Positions 1-6,182 of a DNA stretch of 7,428 nucleotides are shown in pieces; within the stretch, counting starts at the first letter, position 1, and each line of letters begins with the position of its first letter. The notes below the pieces were generated by a model. The model saw nothing but the letters and a program-made list of their open reading frames with translations. It did no database searches and had not been told where the DNA came from. The translations under genes and the position numbers were made by a program. The stretch is from a bacterium (GTDB lineage: Bacteria; Krumholzibacteriota; Krumholzibacteriia; WVZY01), in NCBI GenBank assembly GCA_027296025.1, contig JAPUJU010000200.1, forward strand, positions 1 through 7,428, written 5' to 3'.

Positions 1-2
1 CC

Positions 3-899
3 TGCTTTCTGGCGATGGCGATCTTCGGATGTGCTTCGCAAGGAACGCCACCGGTGACGTACGTGTCGGAATCGGCAGGTGACACACCGTCGGCCGTGTA
101 CCGGTCCGTGATGGGGATCACGCTCGGTGAGCCGCTCGCGATCAGCGTGGATTTCGTCGGCCGTCTCCTTGTGGCCGACGGGGTTGCTGCCCGCATCATC
201 CGGCTCAGCCCCGATGGCGACAAAGCCCTCGAGTTCCAGAGTCCGAGCCAGATCCCCGGGTTCTATCCGGGGGACGTCAAGGCCACGGGATTCTTCGTTT
301 ACTCACTCGATGTTGTCAGCCGGCTTGTAGTGAGGTTCGACCACACCGGAACCTACCGCGACGTGCTGATCAACTTTGATGAGTTGTTCGAAGGAGGGAG
401 AACCGCGCCCTCCGGAATGGACGTCGACAATTCGGGCAGGATCGTCGTGACCGATGAAACCGAGCACCAGGTGATTCTCTTCGATGCGTATCTCAAGGTC
501 GAAGTTCTGTTCGGTAGCTACGGATCGTTTCCCGGGCAGTTCGACTCTCCGGCCGGGATTTCCTTTCTCGAGCAGGGAGGGCTCCTCGTAGCGGATTCGG
601 GCAACCGGAGGCTGCAAGTATTCGACGAGGGTGGAAAGTTTTTGCGTGTCATACCCGAAGAGGGGATGGAAAACCCGATGCGCCGGCCTCGGCGGGCCGT
701 CATGGCATCCGACGGAACGATTTATGTCGCGGACCCGGGCGCGGGTCGCGTGTTTGTCTTCGACGAGTCTGGCAGACTCCTTCGCTCGATCCGACCCGCA
801 GGTGTCGATAATTTTCGACCCACTGACGTGGAGATCACGTCGACAGGACAGATATATGTAACAGATACCGCCAACAGCGCCCTGTACGAGTTCAGGTGA
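3..899 (+). CDS. NHL-repeat beta-propeller protein, probable lipoprotein (5' end outside window)
   Basis: The reading frame is open from the left edge, so the true start is upstream; the ATG at 15 leaves only five residues before a Cys and is unlikely to be the start. The first visible residues, CFLAMAIFGC followed by ASQ, look like the end of a lipoprotein signal peptide: hydrophobic run, then Ile-Phe-Gly-Cys, an imperfect lipobox (Phe at -2). Ala at +2 would fit outer-membrane sorting by E. coli rules. The rest is six repeats of about 35-45 residues of the NHL type, each with a small-residue/Asp turn, a hydrophobic strand ending in V-A/T-D, and a strand ending V/I-x-x-F-D-x-x-G. Counting from the ATG at 15, blades lie near 38-75, 84-120, 131-165, 167-212, 224-260 and 264-294. 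No catalytic motif is visible; such propellers usually bind proteins or ligands. It ends with tandem in-frame stops (TGA TGA, 897-902) and lies just upstream of the large barrel gene, suggesting one operon. The fold is well supported; the function is unknown. Confidence 0.8.
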   Translation, partial: CFLAMAIFGCASQGTPPVTYVSESAGDTPSAVYRSVMGITLGEPLAISVDFVGRLLVADGVAARIIRLSPDGDKALEFQSPSQIPGFYPGDVKATGFFVYSLDVVSRLVVRFDHTGTYRDVLINFDELFEGGRTAPSGMDVDNSGRIVVTDETEHQVILFDAYLKVEVLFGSYGSFPGQFDSPAGISFLEQGGLLVADSGNRRLQVFDEGGKFLRVIPEEGMENPMRRPRRAVMASDGTIYVADPGAGRVFVFDESGRLLRSIRPAGVDNFRPTDVEITSTGQIYVTDTANSALYEFR

Positions 900-935
900 T
901 GACGTATCAAACGCGCTCAGATCTGTGGATACTTT

Positions 936-3900
936 TTGCTCACGTGCGCCGTTCTTGGCGTGACGGGGGAAACCCGCGCCCAGTCTGATGGATTCGACTG
1001 GCGGACGTGGGGCTCGGTGACGGATACACTGCCTGACGTTACGCGTGGCGCCAGGATCTATCTGAGCGCGGCCTTCATCGTCGAGGGCAGTGAGAAAGTC
1101 GGCGTCAACGGCGAGCGACTGACCCCGGATCAGTACGAGATCAACTACCAGCAGGGGCTCATGCGCATCAACGCGCCGCTCCCGGAGCACCCCGTCGTCG
1201 TAGTCGAATACATGCGATTGCCGTTTCTTGCAAATTCTGTCTATTCGCTGCGCAAGATTGAAATAAGTGATACGCCGCGTGAGGTTCCCCCACGGGACGC
1301 TCAGATCCCCGAACCAGCGCCGCTCATCAATCCCACCGGTGATCTTGTTTTCGGTGGAGTCAAGTCGATCAGCTTCTCCACCGGTAGCAATCGAGGCACC
1401 GACCTCGATCAGACGCTTCGTGTAACAATCGAAGGCCATCTCACGTCGTCGATCAAGGTCAAGGCACTCCTGTCGGACGACAACCTGCCCGTACAACCCG
1501 AGGGCAACACCGAAGAACTGCAGTATCTCGACAAGGTGTTTGTCGAACTGTCCGGTCCGAAAGCGAAGGCAACTCTCGGCGATTTTTCCTTCCAGAATTC
1601 GTATTCGTCGTTCTCGTCTTTTCGGCGTGAACTCAAGGGAGTGTGGGGGCAGGTAGGCGGTCCGAACACCCATCTCGGGGCGGTCGCCGGGCAGACAAAG
1701 GGCGAGTTCCGGCGGGCGAAGTTTCGTGGGACATCCGGTCTACAGGGCCCGTACGAACTGGTTCCGGAAGCGCGGGTGAGCAACGTGGTCATCATCGCCG
1801 GGACGGAGAGAGTGTATGTCGACGGGCAGGTACTTCAGCGTGGCCTTGATCGTGATTTCACGATCGACTACGAACGGGGCACCGTCACGTTTACGCCCCG
1901 CCGCGTTGTTACGGAGGACACCGAGATTGCGGTTGATTTCGAGGTGACGCAGGAGAGATACGACAGAACCTCGGTATTTTCAAACGCGGAAGCAAATCGG
2001 CTGCCAGGGGGGTTCTCCTTGGGTGCGATCGTTTCACACGAGGAAGACGATCCCGACAATCCAAAGGCGATTGCATTTGACGACGCAGATCGGCAGATCA
2101 TTGCGGAATCCGGCGATGCGGGAGGTCGTGCAATCGCTCCGGGCGTGACACAGGTCGAACCGGGTGAAGGACAGTACGTACAGGTGCCGGCCGACACGGT
2201 CACGGGAACTCCAGCGATCTTTGTCTACAACGATTCACTCGGAGACTTCGTCGTTGCGTTCGTCGTAAGCGAGGGCAAGGGAGACTATGTTGCAGGCGGG
2301 ATAACGCGCAGCGGACTTCCGTACTACCGTTTCGATGGCGTAGGCAATGGGACGCACGTGGTCGGACGCGCACTGCCGCTGCCCGAATCTCACACTGTCA
2401 TCACAACTCGAATCGCGCGCCCGGAGGACAGCCATCTATTCTTCGACCTGCAGTACAACGTAAGTGATTTCGACGCCAACACATTGTCCGACATGGATGA
2501 TGATGACAATATCGGTGACGCCGGAGAGCTTCAGGTCGGACTTCGGCGCATCCCACTTGGGTTCGGGCGCCTGAGTCTGGATGGCACCGTGAGCACAATT
2601 CTCGACCGGTTCAAGAGCATGGAAGATCCGCGGCACTCCTACTTCTACCGTGACTGGAACCTCGAGAACGAGCAACTGGTAGGTCGGGAAGTCCTGCAGG
2701 AGTACATCACGGCCTTCGTCGCCGGAAAAGCCGTGGAACTCGACTACAAGTTTGGGACGATCCAGAGGGGCAACTTCGACGGATCCAAACACGAAGCACT
2801 TGGGCTTCTTGCCGCCGGTGAGGACCGGCGTGTTCGCGGGCGCGTATTCACGAGTGACGTCGGTGGAGACGACGTTCGGCGTACTCGTCAGCACGGGAGA
2901 GTCAGTGCGTCATACGGTTTATGGCACTGGCTGCCGTCGGTGACCTATGGGACCGAGGAATATCTGTCACTCTCCACGGCGGATCCGGATAGCGGAATCG
3001 CGTATGACCAGTGGCTCTTCCGGATGGCGAAGCGGCGCGAAACGGCGTATTCGTACACCGTCGAATTCGAGCGGCGCAACACACGCGAACTTGCCGATAC
3101 CACCTTCGGGTTTCAGGATTCGCGAACCGAGCAACGTTACAGCCTTTCTTTTGTGACGCGCAAAATCAAATCACTGCAGGGTGAACTGACGTACTCGCAC
3201 CGCATCGAGGATAACAAGTTCACGAATGCAACCACGACGACTGATCTTGCCCGCCTGAAGGGGCTCCTCCGGGTCAACCGAATTGGTTTCCGTTCGAACT
3301 TCAACTATCAGATTAACCAGACCGACTCACGCGTTCAGCAGAAGACCGTCATCTTTGTCGGCGAAGGCCAGGGCGACTACAACGAGCAGGGCGAACCCGT
3401 CGGGAGCGGCCGGGGAGATTACACGGTCATCTTTCTCAATACGCTGAACACGATTCCCACCCGAAATGTGAGCGCGAACCTTCGATTCTCGTTGAAGGCG
3501 CCGTCGGGGGGACGCCGGGGGCGCGGGCCGATCGCCTGGCTCACGCGGAACGTCTCGCTCCGACAGTCTATCAGTATTCAGGAGGAAACGACCTTCTCAG
3601 ACGCGTTAAAGGTCTACCTGTTCTTTCCATCCGCACTTCAAAGAAACAACTCGACGCTCTTCGGGCTGATCTCGTTGATTCAGGACTGGTCGCTGCTGGA
3701 TTCGTACTCGAACTGGTCACTCACGTTTCACTACGAGCGGACAGACGACGAAGACAATCGGTTCGGGGGCGTCAAGGAAGACCGCTTCCTTCAACAGCAG
3801 AACTTGAAACTCAGGCGGTCGTTGTCGAGTTCGCTGAGTGCGAGCGCCGAAATGCGGCGTGAGCTTCGTCGCCGGGGTGGCAGCGGGCTGTTCATGGGAA

Positions 3901-4316
3901 CCGGAAGCACCTATGATGTAGAGGGCTGGACAGCATCTGGCGGGGTTGGGCTGCGGTTCTCTGCCGGAAGCACGCTCGACGGAACCCTCGAGGGCGGGCG
4001 GCGAAAGGATGCAGAGTCCGGAGCGGAAGAACTGTCCGCGTCATTCATTTCAAAGTTCGTGTGGCGCTTGACACGCAACGTGAACATCTTTGGTGGTTAC
4101 GACGTCACTCTCTTCGATGTTCAGGAGGAAACCGGGATTCGCCCGGTGTTCTTTGCCACCGGCGGCACGCGCCACCGGTGGAGGCTCACACCTAATCTTC
4201 GCATCTCGAAAATGATTTCGATACTTGGAAGCTATGAGGGGCGCAGCGAACGGACGTTTTCAGGAAAGCAGATTCTCGACCACAATTTTCGTCTGGAGAC
4301 CCGTGCGATTTTCTAA
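936..4316 (+). CDS. giant outer-membrane beta-barrel protein of an uncharacterised family (SprA-like in character)
   Basis: About 1,126 residues from the TTG at 936, the first usual start codon in frame. Residues 1-17 look like the end of a Sec signal peptide (hydrophobic LTCAVLGV, then TRAQS). The body is alternating hydrophobic/polar beta strands, and the protein ends in Phe (RLETRAIF), as many BAM-inserted barrels do. N-terminal landmarks: a strand module at 51-92 (EKVGVNG), a conserved-looking block at 139-216 (GVKSISFSTGSNRGTDLDQT, then LLSDDNLPVQPEGNTEELQ and ATLGDFSF), a second copy of the strand module at 289-338 (ERVYVDG), an acidic loop SDFDANTLSDMDDDDNIGDAG at 510-530, and G-x-G-D-Y motifs near 446-451, 810-815 and 825-829. 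I recall this block pattern in large hypothetical proteins of Gemmatimonadota and allied phyla, and the size recalls the T9SS translocon SprA; neither was searched. The next gene, an Omp85, overlaps it by 14 bases. The true start is uncertain: the coupled ATG at 899 is in another frame. Beta-rich outer-membrane location is well supported; role (porin, translocon or surface structure) is unknown. Confidence 0.7.
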   Translation: MLTCAVLGVTGETRAQSDGFDWRTWGSVTDTLPDVTRGARIYLSAAFIVEGSEKVGVNGERLTPDQYEINYQQGLMRINAPLPEHPVVVVEYMRLPFLANSVYSLRKIEISDTPREVPPRDAQIPEPAPLINPTGDLVFGGVKSISFSTGSNRGTDLDQTLRVTIEGHLTSSIKVKALLSDDNLPVQPEGNTEELQYLDKVFVELSGPKAKATLGDFSFQNSYSSFSSFRRELKGVWGQVGGPNTHLGAVAGQTKGEFRRAKFRGTSGLQGPYELVPEARVSNVVIIAGTERVYVDGQVLQRGLDRDFTIDYERGTVTFTPRRVVTEDTEIAVDFEVTQERYDRTSVFSNAEANRLPGGFSLGAIVSHEEDDPDNPKAIAFDDADRQIIAESGDAGGRAIAPGVTQVEPGEGQYVQVPADTVTGTPAIFVYNDSLGDFVVAFVVSEGKGDYVAGGITRSGLPYYRFDGVGNGTHVVGRALPLPESHTVITTRIARPEDSHLFFDLQYNVSDFDANTLSDMDDDDNIGDAGELQVGLRRIPLGFGRLSLDGTVSTILDRFKSMEDPRHSYFYRDWNLENEQLVGREVLQEYITAFVAGKAVELDYKFGTIQRGNFDGSKHEALGLLAAGEDRRVRGRVFTSDVGGDDVRRTRQHGRVSASYGLWHWLPSVTYGTEEYLSLSTADPDSGIAYDQWLFRMAKRRETAYSYTVEFERRNTRELADTTFGFQDSRTEQRYSLSFVTRKIKSLQGELTYSHRIEDNKFTNATTTTDLARLKGLLRVNRIGFRSNFNYQINQTDSRVQQKTVIFVGEGQGDYNEQGEPVGSGRGDYTVIFLNTLNTIPTRNVSANLRFSLKAPSGGRRGRGPIAWLTRNVSLRQSISIQEETTFSDALKVYLFFPSALQRNNSTLFGLISLIQDWSLLDSYSNWSLTFHYERTDDEDNRFGGVKEDRFLQQQNLKLRRSLSSSLSASAEMRRELRRRGGSGLFMGTGSTYDVEGWTASGGVGLRFSAGSTLDGTLEGGRRKDAESGAEELSASFISKFVWRLTRNVNIFGGYDVTLFDVQEETGIRPVFFATGGTRHRWRLTPNLRISKMISILGSYEGRSERTFSGKQILDHNFRLETRAIF
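4295..4305 (+). promoter_or_regulatory. ribosome binding site and GTG start of the Omp85 gene
   Basis: GGAGA at 4295-4299 lies three bases before GTG at 4303-4305. This decides the start: the frame is open further upstream (TTG 4225, ATG 4234), but starting there would add a polar, Arg-rich stretch of about 25 residues before the signal peptide, whereas the GTG start gives a standard n-region (RFSNR) directly before the hydrophobic segment. The spacing is short, so initiation may depend on coupling to translation of the upstream gene, whose stop is at 4314-4316. Confidence 0.65.
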
Positions 4317-6027
4317 CCGAATACTTGTGATTATCATCGTCCTCTCAGGGGTTCTGGTGCCTCGATTGGCGTGGTGCGAGGATGGTTCGTTCAGAGTGTG
4401 GGGCAACCGGCACTTCGATGCCGGGAAAATCACGGTACTGCTCGACGGCGTTGACTGGAAAACGGATGGAGAATCCGTTGTCGTTCGGAGGCTCCAGGAA
4501 GCGTACATCGAAGAAGGGTTCCTGTTCGCGAAGATCTATCTTTCTCTCGATCCGGATTCGACGCTCGTTATTGCCATCGACGAGGAAGAGGTTGCACGCT
4601 ACGGAGAGATCATCATCACGGGATACGAGAGCCTCTCGGAGAAAGACATTCGCGGACTGTTGGGGCTTCGAAGTGGAGATCCGTACCGGGCGCGCGAACT
4701 GAACAAACGAATCGATGACGTGCTGCACGCCTACGACGACCGCGGTTATCCATTCGTGCAGATCTGGATCGACGATTTTGCTCTCGACATCGAAAAGAAA
4801 ACGGTGAGCCCGTCGATTCTCGTTGTGGAGGGCGGAAGAAAGAATCTGGGAGTTGTGGAGATTGAAGGCCTGGAGAAGACGCGGGAGGATCTCGTCATCA
4901 AATTGTCCGGTCTCAAACAGGGCGAACCCTACAGCGGCCAGAAGTTGCGTGAGTCTTACCTGCGGCTGACGACGAGCGGTATTTTCACCGATGTCGCCTA
5001 TCCGACCATACGACTGGCACCGGACGGGAGGACTGTCGCAGCGACGATCCGCGTGATCGAGCCGGCGCGAAACAATTCGTTTTCCGCCGCACTTGGTTAC
5101 TCGGAGCAGGAAGAAAGGCAAGACCGGATCCTGAGCGGTATGGTTCGCCTGAACCTCGTCAATATCGGGGGCTCACTCAGCGACTTCAATGCGTTCTGGC
5201 GCAACGATGGACAGGGCAAGGCCGAGGTCAGGCTGGGTCTGAAACAGCGCTTCTTTCTTGGCCGGCGCATGACGTTCGGTCTCGTACTGGAGCAGGTCGG
5301 TCTCGACACGCTGTTTACGTGGCAGTCGGTGGGCGTCGAGGCCGGTGTACCGGTCGGCCGTCTCTGGGGTGGCCTGCTGGGACTCGACGGGGAGTTTCAC
5401 GCGGACCGCAACACGTTCGGCCAGGGGCCGACCGCCAATTCGTTGCGGATGCGATTCGTCGGTGGTTTCAACTACGTGCGTGGGAATGAACGCCGGGGTA
5501 CGTTGCTCGAGATTCGGAACCGAAACGCCTATGCGTTAAAAAACATGAAACTACGTGACGACGCCGGCACCGAAAAGGTCAATCAGTTGATCCTTGAAGC
5601 GGGCGCCCACGGTCTGGTCGATTTCAGTTCTATCTTTCATTTCGATCAGGAACTTCACTTCAAAACGCTCGAAAGCGATGAGGAGCTGATTCCGCTCGCC
5701 GAACAGTTCTTTCTCGGAGGCGCCGCGACGGTGCGCGGATATCGCGAGGACCAGTTTCATGGCCGGACAGTCGGTTACTCCAGATCCGAGCTTCTTATCG
5801 GTAAGCGACTCGAGAACGGGTACCTTTTCATCGATGCCGGCTATGTATCGAATCAGGTCCTGACGCCGTTGGCAGGCATTCAACGCGTCGAAGACTTCAT
5901 CGTCGGCTACGGATTCGGGTTGCGTACACAATCGCGCGCTGGAAACATCGATCTGAGTTTCGCCGTTGGTGAGGAACTCTCGCTCCAGCAGACCAAGGTA
6001 CACGTCATCCTGAACCGTAACTTCTAA
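4303..6027 (+). CDS. Omp85-family outer-membrane protein (TamA/BamA-like, POTRA plus surface-antigen barrel)
   Basis: A 574-residue protein from GTG 4303, close to the length of E. coli TamA. Residues 1-25 form a Sec signal peptide (RFSNR, hydrophobic LVIIIVLSGVLV, likely cleavage after Ala-Trp-Cys before Glu-Asp). Three POTRA-like segments follow: a divergent first one (about 29-91), a clear second (about 99-178, with EIIITGYESLSEKDIRGLL and later an LxxxYxDRGYPFV helix-strand) and a clear third (about 181-253, starting VVEIEGLEKTREDLV). The barrel runs from about 255 to the C-terminus and contains the Omp85 loop-6 signature FFLGGAATVRGYRE, with VRGY at 477-480, and ends NRNF, a terminal aromatic typical of outer-membrane barrels. 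Omp85 proteins insert or translocate beta-rich proteins at the outer membrane, and the POTRA domains receive the client in the periplasm. The 14-base overlap with the giant barrel gene points to tight co-expression and perhaps a dedicated client. It could instead be a general TamA homologue; no tamB is visible in the window. Family assignment is firm, substrate is inferred. Confidence 0.9.
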   Translation: MRFSNRILVIIIVLSGVLVPRLAWCEDGSFRVWGNRHFDAGKITVLLDGVDWKTDGESVVVRRLQEAYIEEGFLFAKIYLSLDPDSTLVIAIDEEEVARYGEIIITGYESLSEKDIRGLLGLRSGDPYRARELNKRIDDVLHAYDDRGYPFVQIWIDDFALDIEKKTVSPSILVVEGGRKNLGVVEIEGLEKTREDLVIKLSGLKQGEPYSGQKLRESYLRLTTSGIFTDVAYPTIRLAPDGRTVAATIRVIEPARNNSFSAALGYSEQEERQDRILSGMVRLNLVNIGGSLSDFNAFWRNDGQGKAEVRLGLKQRFFLGRRMTFGLVLEQVGLDTLFTWQSVGVEAGVPVGRLWGGLLGLDGEFHADRNTFGQGPTANSLRMRFVGGFNYVRGNERRGTLLEIRNRNAYALKNMKLRDDAGTEKVNQLILEAGAHGLVDFSSIFHFDQELHFKTLESDEELIPLAEQFFLGGAATVRGYREDQFHGRTVGYSRSELLIGKRLENGYLFIDAGYVSNQVLTPLAGIQRVEDFIVGYGFGLRTQSRAGNIDLSFAVGEELSLQQTKVHVILNRNF

Positions 6028-6032
6028 AGCTG

Positions 6033-6062
6033 CCGGCGTTCAACGAGCAGGCCGAACGCCGG
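6033..6062 (+). repeat. upstream inverted repeat, alternative partner of the terminator stem
   Basis: CCGGCGTTC at 6033-6041 is the exact reverse complement of GAACGCCGG at 6054-6062, giving a 9-bp stem with a 12-base loop that starts five bases after the Omp85 stop codon. Its right arm is the same sequence used as the left arm of the next hairpin (6053-6086), so the two cannot form together. It may be a 3'-end stabiliser or a decayed duplicate terminator arm. Confidence 0.5.
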
Positions 6063-6086
6063 GCGCCCTCGATGGCCCGGCGTTTG
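6053..6086 (+). terminator. strong hairpin after the Omp85 gene, probable transcription terminator or 3'-end stabiliser
   Basis: AACGCCGGGC (6055-6064) and GCCCGGCGTT (6075-6084) pair perfectly over 10 bp around a 10-base loop, and the stem can extend by one G-U and one C-G pair to 6053-6086. The T run is weak: only TTT at 6083-6085, then GTCGT. Placement just after the last gene of the envelope operon supports a terminator or RNA-end protection role, but the poor T tract leaves intrinsic termination unproved. Confidence 0.6.
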
Positions 6087-6090
6087 TCGT

Positions 6091-6132
6091 ATCGGGGCTG
6101 GAAGGAACGGTGAGGCCCCGATTCCGACTTTT
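6091..6132 (+). terminator. second hairpin with a short T run, possible terminator
   Basis: ATCGGGGC (6091-6098) pairs with GCCCCGAT (6115-6122), an 8-bp perfect stem with a 16-base loop. TTTT at 6129-6132 follows after six bases, so it is not an ideal intrinsic terminator. With the preceding hairpin it makes a tandem arrangement that insulates hutU from upstream transcription. The same TTTT begins the candidate -35 box of hutU. Confidence 0.5.
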
Positions 6133-6157
6133 CATCCACGGGCGACGGTGCTAGAAT
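6129..6157 (+). promoter_or_regulatory. candidate sigma70-type promoter of hutU
   Basis: TTTTCA (6129-6134, four of six against TTGACA) and TAGAAT (6152-6157, five of six against TATAAT) are separated by exactly 17 bases. Transcription would begin near 6164, giving a leader of about 19 bases. I see no obvious palindromic operator such as a HutC site in the spacer. Consensus matching by eye in one gap is moderate evidence only. Confidence 0.5.
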
Positions 6158-6165
6158 CCGCTCGC

Positions 6166-6171
6166 AGGAGG
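6166..6171 (+). promoter_or_regulatory. Shine-Dalgarno sequence of hutU
   Basis: AGGAGG lies 11 bases before the ATG at 6183. The spacing is slightly long but the match is complete, and it fixes the start, which also agrees with where bacterial urocanate hydratases begin relative to the conserved APRG motif. Confidence 0.85.
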
Positions 6172-6182
6172 AAATCAAACCC

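Noticed and set aside
899..988. A short protein starting at the coupled ATG at 899 (MTYQTRSDLWILF...)
   Set aside because: As a separate gene it would be about 29 codons with no plausible function. It is better explained as the displaced start of the barrel gene, so it is reported as a frame problem instead.
303..1673. A 456-codon open frame on the minus strand, antisense to the NHL gene and the start of the barrel gene
   Set aside because: It crosses the boundary of two well-supported + strand genes, has no Shine-Dalgarno before its ATG and shows no recognisable domain. Long antisense frames are common opposite genes with this base composition.
4156..4182. CCACCGG repeats and a CCACCGGTGG palindrome near the end of the barrel gene
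   Set aside because: They fall within coding sequence (a Thr/Gly-Gly-Thr/His/Arg stretch), are short, and are not followed by T runs or other signals.
4225..4302. Longer N-terminus for the Omp85 protein from TTG 4225 or ATG 4234
   Set aside because: It would put about 25 polar residues ahead of the signal peptide and enlarge the overlap with the barrel gene. GTG 4303 has a ribosome site and gives a normal signal peptide.
4345..5121. A 258-codon minus-strand frame opposite the Omp85 gene
   Set aside because: It lies wholly within a gene with firm family assignment, and its product shows no family motif. Treated as a shadow.
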